Shown here piece by piece: positions 1 through 7,652 of a DNA stretch of 18,510 nt. Source of the DNA: CAZWRF01 sp964636095 (GTDB taxonomy: Bacteria; Patescibacteriota; Minisyncoccia; JAHISW01; Tagabacteraceae); the NCBI GenBank assembly GCA_964636095.1, contig CAZWRF010000013.1, positions 1-18,510 on the forward strand. Reading direction: 5' to 3'. The notes beneath the pieces are model-generated. The model was given only the letters and a program-made list of their open reading frames with translations. It had not been told where the DNA came from and did no database searches. Each line of letters starts with the position of its first letter. The stretch's first letter is position 1. The position numbers were made by a program, and so were the translations under genes.

Positions 1-1
1 T

Positions 2-1669
2 ATAAATATGGACAAAGTTTTTGATATTTCCATATTTATACATCCGGTTGATACGGCGGATGTTTTAAGACAGCTTCAGAAAAAAGTGGCGGAAGTACAG
101 TCTCAGATACATATGCGCGAAGAAAAAGGTCTTATCAGAGATCCTATGCTAGATACTGCGCACCAAGATCTGGAAGATCTCAGAGACAAGCTCCAGCAGG
201 CGCAAGAAAGACTTTTTAGTCTAGGGCTATATATAACTGTTTATGCCGACAATGAGGAGGAGTTGAACGTTGCCGAAAAAGAGATACGGGCCAGCCTGGA
301 AGCAAAACTGGTTTATGTAAAACCTGCCTTGTTCCAGCAAGAAGCAGGTCTTGAAACAACATTTCCCTTGGGAGTGGACCGGCTGGCGGTTCACAGCAGG
401 CTAAATTCCTCTCCCCTTTCCAGCCTCTTCCCCTTTGTCTCTTTCGACCTCACCTCAAACCAAGGGATTCTTTATGGAATAAACCGACACAACAACAGCT
501 TGGTTCTTTTCGACCGGTTCGCTCTTGAAAACTACAACTCTGTTATTTTCGCCCAATCCGGCGCAGGTAAATCGTACACCACCAAGCTAGAAATTTTAAG
601 ATCCTTGATGTTTGACGTCGATATAATCATTATTGACCCTGAAAAAGAATATGAATATCTCACAGAAGCGGTGGATGGAAGATACTTCAATATTTCTCTA
701 AGTTCCAAGCACCACATAAACCCCTTCGATCTTCCCGTACCGAGAGAAGACGAGTCCAAATCCGATGTTTTAAGGTCGCATGTTATCAGCCTCATCGGAC
801 TTTTCAGAATTATGCTTGGAGGCCTTACTCCGGAAGAAGACTCAATCTTGGACAGGGCCATAACGGAGACCTACGCTTCCAGGGACATTACGCCGGAATC
901 CGACTTTTCAAATGTTGTGGCACCGGTACTGTCCGACCTGGAGCTAGTTTTGGCCAGCATGGAGGGGGCAGAGAACATGGCCCAAAAGCTCAAAAAATAT
1001 ACCCAGGGAAGCTGGTCCGGTTTTATAAACCAGCCAACCAACGTAGACATAAATCACAAAGTTATCACGTTTTCCGTAAGAGACATGGAAGACGACCTCC
1101 GACCCGTAGCCATGTATCTTATTATACATTTCGTTTGGAACGCGGTAAGGAGGAAACTGAAGAAACGTCTCTTGGTCATTGACGAGGCCTGGTGGATGAT
1201 GAAATCGGAAGACGGGGCTTCCTTCTTAACTCATATGACAAAAAGAGCAAGAAAATATTATCTTGGCGTAGCTACAATAACTCAAGATGTGGGAGACTTC
1301 TTATCTTCGGCATATGGCACTCCCATAATCACCAACTCTGCCATTCAGCTCCTGCTGAAACAGTCCCCTGTTGCCATTGACCAGCTTCAGGAAATATTTA
1401 AGCTTACGGACGAGGAAAAATTTTTACTTCTTGAATCCGACGTGGGAGAAGGAATATTTTTCGCCGGTATGAAACATGTGGCTTTGAAAATAATAGCTTC
1501 TTACACTGAAGACCAAATAATAACTTCCGACCCTGAACAACTTTTGGCAATTAAAAAAGCAAAGAGACAGCTTGGAGGAATGGCTGACACAATTCCTGAA
1601 GAGAACGAAGAAAAAAGTACGAAAGAAAAAAACAAGGAGGAAAAAAGTAATTTGCACCTTGAAGTATAA
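2..1669 (+). CDS. virB4: VirB4-family type IV secretion ATPase, 5' partial
   Basis: This is the AAA+ motor ATPase of a type IV secretion or conjugation-like apparatus; VirB4 proteins act at the inner face of the membrane and energise pilus assembly or substrate transfer. Counting from the ATG at base 8, a Walker A motif (SGAGKSYT) lies at residues 184-191 and a Walker B motif (LLVIDEAWW) at 388-396, followed by a conserved ATITQD stretch near 422-427. The N-terminal part carries a charged coiled-coil-like segment (about 20-75), as in VirB4/TraC proteins. The frame stays open to the left edge, and 553 residues is short for the family, so the gene very probably starts upstream and the ATG at 8 is internal. 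The tail (about 530-553) is lysine/glutamate-rich and probably disordered. It overlaps the next gene by 1 nt and heads a same-strand cluster containing VirB2-like pilins, which supports the assignment. The family call is firm; whether it moves DNA, protein or only builds a pilus is not visible. Confidence 0.92.
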   Translation: MNMDKVFDISIFIHPVDTADVLRQLQKKVAEVQSQIHMREEKGLIRDPMLDTAHQDLEDLRDKLQQAQERLFSLGLYITVYADNEEELNVAEKEIRASLEAKLVYVKPALFQQEAGLETTFPLGVDRLAVHSRLNSSPLSSLFPFVSFDLTSNQGILYGINRHNNSLVLFDRFALENYNSVIFAQSGAGKSYTTKLEILRSLMFDVDIIIIDPEKEYEYLTEAVDGRYFNISLSSKHHINPFDLPVPREDESKSDVLRSHVISLIGLFRIMLGGLTPEEDSILDRAITETYASRDITPESDFSNVVAPVLSDLELVLASMEGAENMAQKLKKYTQGSWSGFINQPTNVDINHKVITFSVRDMEDDLRPVAMYLIIHFVWNAVRRKLKKRLLVIDEAWWMMKSEDGASFLTHMTKRARKYYLGVATITQDVGDFLSSAYGTPIITNSAIQLLLKQSPVAIDQLQEIFKLTDEEKFLLLESDVGEGIFFAGMKHVALKIIASYTEDQIITSDPEQLLAIKKAKRQLGGMADTIPEENEEKSTKEKNKEEKSNLHLEV

Positions 1670-2058
1670 TGGATGAAGCAACAACAATTGAAGATCTTAG
1701 GTGGCAAGAGCTCCAAGAGGCGAGAATGATGGACGAAGAGAAAAGAAGAGTAAAAAAAGCTCTCAAAAAAAGGACAATAAAATTATCCTTTTTTCAAAAA
1801 TTGTCCAAGCATTGGATTATTTTGGCTGTGGCGACTATTTTTGACATCATCGGCCTCATCCCGGGAATATCCGTCGTAATAGACTTTATTTTTGGCCTCA
1901 TTTTATGGCTCTATTTTGTTTTAAAAAAAACGAAAGGAGACAATGCTCTTATAGATGTAAGTCTTCCTATTTTAGGAGGCAGTGTTATCGATTTTTTTAC
2001 AGGTGTGATGCCAACGTGTATAGCTGCCACATTGATAAAAATATGGTTTTCAAAGTAA
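1669..2058 (+). CDS. Small membrane protein of unknown function in the VirB4 cluster
   Basis: I do not recognise this 129-residue protein. Residues 1-45 form a very charged, probably helical and cytoplasmic segment. Two hydrophobic segments follow at about 49-66 and 68-86, joined by a short GLIPG turn, and a third, weaker one spans about 98-125. Its ATG shares one base with the virB4 stop (TAATG), so it is probably translationally coupled to virB4 and belongs to the same operon. An AAGGAGG run lies about 28 nt upstream inside virB4, too far for a normal ribosome binding site. By position it could be an inner-membrane component of the apparatus, for instance a scaffold or a reduced VirB3/VirB6-like partner, but no sequence motif shows this. 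The gene itself is credible because of the coupling, the membrane topology and the absence of any competing frame. Confidence 0.8.
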   Translation: MDEATTIEDLRWQELQEARMMDEEKRRVKKALKKRTIKLSFFQKLSKHWIILAVATIFDIIGLIPGISVVIDFIFGLILWLYFVLKKTKGDNALIDVSLPILGGSVIDFFTGVMPTCIAATLIKIWFSK

Positions 2059-2122
2059 AAGCCGTGTGAATAAGGAGCTGGTCTAAACTGCCCAATTTTT
2101 GTAAAATTAATATATAAAAACA

Positions 2123-3175
2123 ATGCCAAAAAATACAAAAAAAATATTATTGATTCTTACCGTTTTTGTTTTTGCTTCCCTAGCTTTTAAATTTGTTTAC
2201 GCTCAGCAACAGGAATTCACCCAAGAAGACTACAACAAAATACTCCAAGACTTTTACGATAAAGCATCTACTTTGGTTCAGCAAAAAGCCACAAATTTTG
2301 AGATAAGTCTAAATCCGGAATATCCCGGGCCCAACGAAGAAATAAAAGCAAACGTAACCAGCTACACATTCAGTACGGATAACTCCTACATAACTTGGGT
2401 TATCAACGGAAAAACCGTAGAACAAGGCCGAGGTAAAAAAAGTATTACCTTCAAAACAGGTCAAGTAGGCACATCTGTGCATATTTCCGTATCCGTGGCA
2501 ACGGAGAATGGTCTCAATTTAAACGAAACAAAGGATATAAAAATCGGGGACTTGGATTTGTTATGGCAAGCCAACACATACACCCCTCCGTTCTATAAAG
2601 GAAAGGCTTTGGCGACGGAAGGAACCACAATAACAGTCACCGCCGTTGCTCAGGGGTTGGGATCACCTTCCAATTTGGTTTTTGACTGGAAAAGAAATTT
2701 TAAAAATCTGCCCACCGTTTCCGGAGTTGGTAAAAATAGCTTATCTTTTTCTTTCACAAATTCATCAAGTAAAGAGGTGGTTGAACTGAAAATTTCTACA
2801 ATCAATGGGGATAAATTAATTGACAAAAAAATAGATATAAATCTAACAGACCCAGAGGTTATTTTTTACGAAGAATCACCCTCGGAGGGCGTACTTCATC
2901 AAAAATCATTAAATTCGGATAGTGAAATTTTCTTAAATCAACCTCAAATTGTTGTTCGGGCAGAGCCTTACTTCTTTTTAAAACTCGATGCTGGTTCTCT
3001 TTCTTACAAATGGATGATGAACGGAGCGCCGATAAGTCCTCTGTCAGCTCCAAATACCGTAGGGTTATCCGCTCCTCGTACCGAAACAGGGGGTACGGCA
3101 AATGTTTCTCTGCAAATAAAAAACGAGAAAAAATACTCCCAGCAATTTTCAAAAAATCTCCGCTTTGTTTTTTAA
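2123..3175 (+). CDS. Secreted protein with three Ig-like domains
   Basis: This is a predicted exported beta-sandwich protein of 350 residues with no function I can name. Residues 1-27 are a classic signal peptide: basic start (MPKNTKK), hydrophobic core (8-24), and a signal peptidase I site after VYA, with Gln following. The mature protein starts with a short helical stretch (about 31-58). Three repeats of similar Ig/PKD-like architecture follow at about 57-142, 145-243 and 246-350, each with one tryptophan in the expected core strand (W92 in ITWVING, W189 in FDWKRN, W297 in YKWMMNG). It has no lipobox and no C-terminal membrane anchor. It lies 64 nt after the membrane protein and 2 nt before the first pilin gene, so it is probably a surface or wall-space part of the same pilus/secretion module, such as a scaffold or adhesin; that role is inferred from context. 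The start has no Shine-Dalgarno motif; the upstream bases are AT-rich. Confidence 0.85.
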   Translation: MPKNTKKILLILTVFVFASLAFKFVYAQQQEFTQEDYNKILQDFYDKASTLVQQKATNFEISLNPEYPGPNEEIKANVTSYTFSTDNSYITWVINGKTVEQGRGKKSITFKTGQVGTSVHISVSVATENGLNLNETKDIKIGDLDLLWQANTYTPPFYKGKALATEGTTITVTAVAQGLGSPSNLVFDWKRNFKNLPTVSGVGKNSLSFSFTNSSSKEVVELKISTINGDKLIDKKIDINLTDPEVIFYEESPSEGVLHQKSLNSDSEIFLNQPQIVVRAEPYFFLKLDAGSLSYKWMMNGAPISPLSAPNTVGLSAPRTETGGTANVSLQIKNEKKYSQQFSKNLRFVF

Positions 3176-3177
3176 AA

Positions 3178-3867
3178 ATGAGAAGTTTTTTAACACAAAT
3201 AGTGGTTTCCGTATTCGCCGGACTTTTTCTGTTCTTTTCCAAAGCATACGCCGAAGGATATACACTTCTTGAGCCGTTACCGGGATTAGGTGGCCCTCAA
3301 ACCGTTGCCAGCTATGTGCCGGTTGTCATAAGGCTTGGAATTGTTTTGGCGGCATTGCTGGCCGTAGTGGTAATAATAATTGCCGGTTTTATGTATATCA
3401 CTTCGGCCGGAAACACCGGAAAGCTTGAAAAAGCAAAAACACTGGTATTTGATGCGATAATTGGGCTTTTGATAGCCGTGGGGTACTGGTTGATACTTCA
3501 GGCAATCAACCCCGCAATACTCGGAGGAGATATAGGTTTGGACAGCTTTCCGGATGGACAAGTAGTAGACGTACCCGATAGCGGGCCAACACACGGAGTG
3601 GGAGGGCCCGGAGGAGAGGGGCCGGAAGGAGAGACGATAACTGCCGAGCCCGGTTATAATCCCGAATGGCACCCTGATACAACATTTGATAAACCTCAGC
3701 TTAGAGACTTGGATTATACATTAACAGAGCCTCCCGAAACGCCAAGCCTTGATACAAGCTTGTGGGGAATCAGCGGGCTGGGCGAGGAAGGTGATTCGTG
3801 TAGCTACAATACCAATTGCGACGCCGGTCTTTTGTGCCAAGGAGGTGTCTGTGTTACACAAGAATAA
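3178..3867 (+). CDS. VirB2/TrbC-like pilin, copy 1, with one cysteine-quartet tail
   Basis: A 229-residue protein resembling VirB2/TrbC pilins. It has a signal peptide (residues 1-25, cleavage after AYA), two strong hydrophobic segments (about 49-74 and 90-112) separated by a short basic loop (GKLEKAK), and a Gly/Pro-rich hinge (about 135-152). The tail is unusually long for VirB2 and ends in a four-cysteine module C-x5-C-x5-C-x4-C (C208, C214, C220, C225). I chose the ATG at 3178 because it lies 2 nt after the upstream stop and gives a proper signal peptide; the frame also runs back to an ATG at 3010, but that extension lies inside the preceding gene. Family knowledge says VirB2 subunits polymerise in the membrane into a pilus. 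The cysteine module is probably extracellular and disulfide-bonded (inference). Bases 3235-3625 are identical to copy 2. Confidence 0.85.
   Translation: MRSFLTQIVVSVFAGLFLFFSKAYAEGYTLLEPLPGLGGPQTVASYVPVVIRLGIVLAALLAVVVIIIAGFMYITSAGNTGKLEKAKTLVFDAIIGLLIAVGYWLILQAINPAILGGDIGLDSFPDGQVVDVPDSGPTHGVGGPGGEGPEGETITAEPGYNPEWHPDTTFDKPQLRDLDYTLTEPPETPSLDTSLWGISGLGEEGDSCSYNTNCDAGLLCQGGVCVTQE
3235..3625 (+). repeat. 391-bp perfect direct repeat, copy A (pilin core)
   Basis: Read base by base, this block is identical to 3945-4335, offset by 710 bp. It covers the end of the signal peptide, both membrane segments and the Gly-rich hinge. Identity stops abruptly on both sides: at 3234/3944 (c versus g) and at 3626/4336 (a versus t). 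Synonymous positions are identical as well, which points to a recent duplication or to continuing gene conversion. Confidence 0.97.
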
Positions 3868-3878
3868 TAATTAAAGAA

Positions 3879-4706
3879 ATGAAACAATCATTATTAAATA
3901 TTAGTAAAACAACTCTGCCGGTATTTTTCGGCTCCTTCCTTTTGTTTTCCAAAGCATACGCCGAAGGATATACACTTCTTGAGCCGTTACCGGGATTAGG
4001 TGGCCCTCAAACCGTTGCCAGCTATGTGCCGGTTGTCATAAGGCTTGGAATTGTTTTGGCGGCATTGCTGGCCGTAGTGGTAATAATAATTGCCGGTTTT
4101 ATGTATATCACTTCGGCCGGAAACACCGGAAAGCTTGAAAAAGCAAAAACACTGGTATTTGATGCGATAATTGGGCTTTTGATAGCCGTGGGGTACTGGT
4201 TGATACTTCAGGCAATCAACCCCGCAATACTCGGAGGAGATATAGGTTTGGACAGCTTTCCGGATGGACAAGTAGTAGACGTACCCGATAGCGGGCCAAC
4301 ACACGGAGTGGGAGGGCCCGGAGGAGAGGGGCCGGTAAAACAGTGTGTGTCGGACGCAGATTGTCCGAGTGGAATTTGTACTGACGGTACGTGTGAGCCG
4401 CTAGAAAGACCTCAAGAACTCCTAAGTGATCCATGGCAAGACTCTAACGTTGATTGGCGAGGCACAGATGCAGAGCAGGAACCTTTTACATACGATGCTT
4501 CTGCTGATTCCAGCAACTGGGACTGGCTTGGAGGCCAGGATCTGCCTATTGTAGAGCCGCCATCACCCGGAGGAAGTTCGGACGCTCCTGCCTGGGCAAA
4601 AACATGTGAATCAGATTATGATTGTGTCGATACAACAGATGGAGCAGGAAGCTACTCGTGTATAAATAATGTTTGCATAAACAACATCATATTCTTGCAT
4701 AATTAA
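3879..4706 (+). CDS. VirB2/TrbC-like pilin, copy 2, with two cysteine-quartet modules
   Basis: A 275-residue paralogue of the preceding pilin. It has its own distinct signal sequence (MKQSLLNISK start, cleavage after AYA near residue 28), then the same two membrane segments (about 52-77 and 93-115) and Gly-rich hinge as copy 1. After residue 152 the sequence is unrelated to the copy 1 tail, except that it carries two four-cysteine modules: C156/C162/C167/C172 (C-x5-C-x4-C-x4-C) and C243/C249/C261/C266 (C-x5-C-x11-C-x4-C). The linker between them is acidic and rich in Trp, Asp, Ser and Pro. The ATG at 3879 is preferred over an in-frame ATG at 3816, which lies inside copy 1 and would put a basic stretch before the signal peptide. 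The gap from copy 1 is 11 nt, so the two are surely co-transcribed. The pair could be major and minor subunits or alternative tips; the sequence does not decide. Confidence 0.85.
   Translation: MKQSLLNISKTTLPVFFGSFLLFSKAYAEGYTLLEPLPGLGGPQTVASYVPVVIRLGIVLAALLAVVVIIIAGFMYITSAGNTGKLEKAKTLVFDAIIGLLIAVGYWLILQAINPAILGGDIGLDSFPDGQVVDVPDSGPTHGVGGPGGEGPVKQCVSDADCPSGICTDGTCEPLERPQELLSDPWQDSNVDWRGTDAEQEPFTYDASADSSNWDWLGGQDLPIVEPPSPGGSSDAPAWAKTCESDYDCVDTTDGAGSYSCINNVCINNIIFLHN
3945..4335 (+). repeat. 391-bp perfect direct repeat, copy B (pilin core)
   Basis: Second copy of the block at 3235-3625. The flanking 5' parts (signal-peptide start) and 3' parts (cysteine tails) of the two genes do not match at DNA level, so the shared unit is the membrane core only and not a whole gene. 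Confidence 0.97.
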
Positions 4707-4723
4707 AAATAGGTAACAAAACT

Positions 4724-5950
4724 ATGGACAAAAAAAAGTTGATTATAATAGGGGTCGGAATAGTAGTGATTATAGGGCTGGCTTTGTTTCTTCTGTTTAG
4801 GGGAAACTCCTCCGACAACGGCGAACCGGCAACAACTCAAGGCCAGGGTTTTTTGTCTTTTCTTTTCCCCTCAAGCCAAAATAAAACAGGCGAACCATAC
4901 GCAAATCCGGACATAAACGGACAAAACACCAACAATTCCGATGCGGGTCAGTATACTTCCGCAGGGAAGCTTGTTCAGCTGACCGATCAACCGATTTCCG
5001 GTGCCACGTTCAACGAAGACATGATGAAAGTTGATTACTTTGAAAAATCAACAGGACACCTTTATGAAATAGACCCTTCCGGCCAAAACAAAAAACAACT
5101 CACTATAACCACAATCCCAAAAATTTTTGAAGTAGACTGGTCGAAAGACGCCTCAGGGGCTGTTTTTCGCTACCTGTCCGAACCCGAAGAAGGAGAAACA
5201 ACAGAACCCGCCTATGCTTTCTCCGCTACTTCTTTCGCAAGCTCAACAACCGAAGGAGTTTTTCTTCCTTCAAATACCGTAGCCACTGCCGTCTCGCCGG
5301 AAGAGAACAAAATATTTTATCTACTTGAAGGAAACTCATCTGCAGCAGGCATAGTTTCCGATTTTGAAAACAAAAATCAAAAAGAAATCTTCTCTTATCC
5401 GATAAGCGAATTTTTGGTGGATTGGCCGTCAAAAAACACTGTTACTCTTCTAACAAAACCTTCGGCTTGGGTGGAGGGGTACTTTTATAAACTGAACCCT
5501 CAAACAGGTTCTCTCGCGAAAATATTGGGTAATATACCGGGTCTTACCGCTCTTTATTCTCCTTACGGCAACCGGGTCATTTATAGTCAAAATGATAATC
5601 AAGGGGGTATCACTACAAAAATCTACGACTTGAACAAAGGCACAACAATTGATTCCAATTACAAAACACTGCCCGAAAAATGCATGTTCAGCCGAACAAG
5701 CGAAGATGTCATTTATTGCGCTGTTCCCGATGATATTCCCGCGGGATATTACCCGGACGATTGGTATAAAGGAAATGTCCAGTTTTCAGACAAGCTGTGG
5801 AAAATAAATCTGGCCGACGGTTCAACCCGGGCAATTCTTGAAGACGGAGACTTCGATATAATAAACTTGTTCTCAAATAAAACGGGAGATTATATTTTAT
5901 TCCAAAATAAAAAAGACGGCACCTTGTGGAGCCTTCAATTAACCGACTAA
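4724..5950 (+). CDS. Membrane-anchored protein with a propeller-like extracytoplasmic domain
   Basis: A 408-residue protein of unknown function. Residues 5-25 are a single hydrophobic helix after a basic start (MDKKK), giving an N-in signal anchor. A low-complexity Ser/Asn/Gln/Gly linker runs to about residue 80. From there the protein is made of repeating beta units that resemble TolB/WD-type propeller blades, such as GHLYEIDPSGQ near 113, a YKLNPQTG blade in the middle and KLWKINLADGST near 357. No catalytic motif is seen. The start lies 17 nt after the second pilin stop on the same strand, so it probably belongs to the VirB4/pilin operon; a role as an outside scaffold or assembly factor is an inference from position. 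The stop is only 19 nt from the convergent jag stop, with no hairpin terminator between them. Confidence 0.8.
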   Translation: MDKKKLIIIGVGIVVIIGLALFLLFRGNSSDNGEPATTQGQGFLSFLFPSSQNKTGEPYANPDINGQNTNNSDAGQYTSAGKLVQLTDQPISGATFNEDMMKVDYFEKSTGHLYEIDPSGQNKKQLTITTIPKIFEVDWSKDASGAVFRYLSEPEEGETTEPAYAFSATSFASSTTEGVFLPSNTVATAVSPEENKIFYLLEGNSSAAGIVSDFENKNQKEIFSYPISEFLVDWPSKNTVTLLTKPSAWVEGYFYKLNPQTGSLAKILGNIPGLTALYSPYGNRVIYSQNDNQGGITTKIYDLNKGTTIDSNYKTLPEKCMFSRTSEDVIYCAVPDDIPAGYYPDDWYKGNVQFSDKLWKINLADGSTRAILEDGDFDIINLFSNKTGDYILFQNKKDGTLWSLQLTD

Positions 5951-5969
5951 AAACTAAGGACCGATGGGG

Positions 5970-6428
5970 CTATGGATAGGGCTTAATAACCACCTGTCTT
6001 CTCAGGTCTTCCCCTCTGCTTTCTGTCGCTATGTCAGGATACTCTTCCAGAGCAATGTGAACAACCCTTCTTTCAAAAGAACTCATCGGTTTCAAAACAA
6101 CTTCTTTTTTAAAATACCTCACTCTTTGCGCGTTTAATCTGGCGACGTTTTTCAGTTCTTCTATTTTTTTGGCTTGGTAATCGTTCACATCTACGGAAAA
6201 AGGTACAGGATCTTTTTCTTTTTCAATCCTTTTCCCCGCTATTTTTTTGATTATATGATTCAAGGAAACCAAATTTCTTCCGTTCTCTCCGATAAGGAGC
6301 CTCCCCTCCTGGGTTTTTATTATAAATTGAGGCCCTTCTGCGGTTTCCATAACCTCAACATTTGCGCTAACTGTTAGTTTTTCAAGAATATCTTCTATTA
6401 ATTCTTTAATTGTTTGTGTTTGTTCCAT
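5970..6428 (-). CDS. jag: Jag/KhpB RNA-binding protein (KH and R3H domains)
   Basis: A 152-residue single-stranded nucleic acid-binding protein of the Jag (KhpB/EloR) family. A type II KH domain occupies about residues 20-82, with the GxxG loop at 47-50 (GENG). An R3H domain follows, with the R-x3-H signature at R120 to H124 and the family-typical ending SRGEDLRRQVVIKP. The longer N-terminal Jag domain found in Firmicutes is missing, as is common in reduced genomes. It is the last gene of the rpmH-rnpA-yidC-jag operon and its first 23 nt overlap the end of yidC, which implies translational coupling. In Firmicutes the family influences cell elongation and division by RNA binding; whether that holds here is unknown. 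Confidence 0.93.
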   Translation of the reverse strand: MEQTQTIKELIEDILEKLTVSANVEVMETAEGPQFIIKTQEGRLLIGENGRNLVSLNHIIKKIAGKRIEKEKDPVPFSVDVNDYQAKKIEELKNVARLNAQRVRYFKKEVVLKPMSSFERRVVHIALEEYPDIATESRGEDLRRQVVIKPYP

Positions 6429-7152
6429 CTATTTTTTCTGCTTTCTTTTTTACTATAATTTCATGTAATATAGCAAAAAGATTTGAAGTTGTCCAATAAA
6501 GAGGCAGAGCGGCAGAAAAACGGGATGCTACAAAAGCCACGAAAATCGGCATTATATACTTTGTTTGTGTGCTTAAGCTTTTTTGAAGTTCGTCCGTAAA
6601 AGACTTTTTTCCCTTGTCTTTATTCTGTTTATTTGCCGCCGGCAACATCATTTTGGTTTGAACATATTGGGAAAGACCGGCCGTAATGGCCAAAAAGTAA
6701 CTGGGCTTCAGCATGTCAAAAATCCCGAGAAAAACCGTGTGTATTTGTGTCGGCAAACCGACAAAGGAATATAACATGCCTGCGTCAAAAGAAATTCCTT
6801 TTTTGATTATTATAAACAAAGTAAGAAGAATGGGTATTTGGATTATGGCCACCAAAAAACTGGAGAAAGGACTTATCCCGTGTTTTTTGTATAGAGCCAT
6901 AATTTGCTTTGCCTGCTCTTCTTTGTTGTCTTTTAATTTCTTTTTTATGCTGTCAACCTCCGGAGCTATATCCTTTATTTTTTTCTGAGTAATCGTTGAT
7001 TTGTGAACAAAAGGAAAAAGAATGAGCCTCACTATTAAAGTAAGTGCAACGACAGCAAACCCCAGATCATGAAAGGGAACCTTGTCTATCAAAAAAACAA
7101 GTCCGTTGTAAAGCGGCTTGTAAAAAATAACATTGTAAAATGTACCTAGCAT
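6406..7152 (-). CDS. yidC: YidC/OxaI-family membrane protein insertase
   Basis: A 248-residue insertase that helps membrane proteins fold into the bilayer, with or without the Sec translocon. It is the short form without the large periplasmic domain of Gram-negative YidC. Five hydrophobic segments are visible (about 30-50, 100-118, 125-152 in two parts, 199-232). The conserved positively charged groove residue is R42 in VRLILFPF. A charged cytoplasmic hairpin (about 52-92, Lys-rich) and a second one (168-195) are typical. The ATG shares one base with the rnpA stop (TAATG on the minus strand) and the 3' end overlaps jag by 23 nt. No yidD gene lies between rnpA and yidC, unlike in many bacteria. 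Confidence 0.95.
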   Translation of the reverse strand: MLGTFYNVIFYKPLYNGLVFLIDKVPFHDLGFAVVALTLIVRLILFPFVHKSTITQKKIKDIAPEVDSIKKKLKDNKEEQAKQIMALYKKHGISPFSSFLVAIIQIPILLTLFIIIKKGISFDAGMLYSFVGLPTQIHTVFLGIFDMLKPSYFLAITAGLSQYVQTKMMLPAANKQNKDKGKKSFTDELQKSLSTQTKYIMPIFVAFVASRFSAALPLYWTTSNLFAILHEIIVKKKAEKIDGTNTNN

Positions 7153-7493
7153 TAATCTAAAATTTTGGATTTTTTAAAAATACCTTTAAGTTTCTTTTCC
7201 ACATCCCAAAACGTTTCTTCCTTCTCTTTTTTTTTTGGATAAATAACAACAGCCAGTCCGTCTTGAAAAAAATTTAAGTTTTTTGAGATAAGGCTTTTTA
7301 TGTGCCTCTTTTTTTTGTTTCTCTCTACGGCTTTCTTAAACATTTTTGAAGACAAAACAACGGCAAAACGACTGGGAGAAAAGCCGGAAAAATAGACCTT
7401 CAAAGTAAAGCTATCTGATGAAAAAGTTTTTTTTTCAAAATTTCCAAGCAGATTGAAATCATTTTTTGTTAATCTGCTCTCTTTGGACAACAT
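7152..7493 (-). CDS. rnpA: Ribonuclease P protein component
   Basis: A 113-residue basic protein that binds the RNase P RNA and assists 5' maturation of tRNA precursors. The RNR signature is present at about residues 55-64 (AVERNKKKRH), together with the upstream phenylalanine-rich strand (SRFAVVLSSK, 41-50) that forms the substrate leader cleft. Length matches the usual 110-120 residues. It starts 12 nt after the rpmH stop and overlaps yidC by one base, the canonical order of this operon. No Shine-Dalgarno motif precedes the ATG, so translation is probably coupled to rpmH. Confidence 0.95.
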   Translation of the reverse strand: MLSKESRLTKNDFNLLGNFEKKTFSSDSFTLKVYFSGFSPSRFAVVLSSKMFKKAVERNKKKRHIKSLISKNLNFFQDGLAVVIYPKKKEKEETFWDVEKKLKGIFKKSKILD

Positions 7494-7505
7494 AAAAACA
7501 CGGAA

Positions 7506-7643
7506 CTAAACCGTTAGTTTCTTTCTTCCTTTGCTTTTTCGAGCCTTAAGGACCCTTTTTCCGCCAGCAGTTTTTTTCCTCTTCAAAAAACCGTGAGTGT
7601 TTCTTCTTTTTTTGTTTTTTGGCTGATATGTTCTTTTGGGCAT
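7506..7643 (-). CDS. rpmH: 50S ribosomal protein L34
   Basis: A 45-residue, highly basic protein too short for many gene finders. It begins MPKRTYQPKN and contains the L34 core (KKRRNTHGFLKR, then GGKRVLKARKSKGRKKLTV), matching the family from end to end. L34 is a small protein of the large ribosomal subunit. It is the first gene of the leftward rpmH-rnpA-yidC-jag operon, divergent from dnaA, which is the textbook arrangement at bacterial origins. An extended -10 element (TGTTATGAT on the minus strand, 7661-7653) ends only 9 nt before the ATG, so its mRNA probably has almost no leader. Confidence 0.96.
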   Translation of the reverse strand: MPKRTYQPKNKKRRNTHGFLKRKKTAGGKRVLKARKSKGRKKLTV

Positions 7644-7652
7644 AATGTTTAC

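Noticed and set aside
3010..3177. Longer start for pilin copy 1 at 3010
   Set aside because: The extension lies wholly inside the Ig-like protein gene in another frame, is basic and low in hydrophobic residues, and would bury the signal peptide that begins at 3178.
3816..3878. Longer start for pilin copy 2 at 3816
   Set aside because: It overlaps the end of copy 1 and adds an Arg-rich stretch before a good signal peptide; the ATG at 3879 is better.
3235..4335. Insertion sequence or phage attachment site behind the 391-bp repeat
   Set aside because: The repeat is coding sequence of two pilins, has no terminal inverted repeats, transposase, integrase or tRNA nearby.
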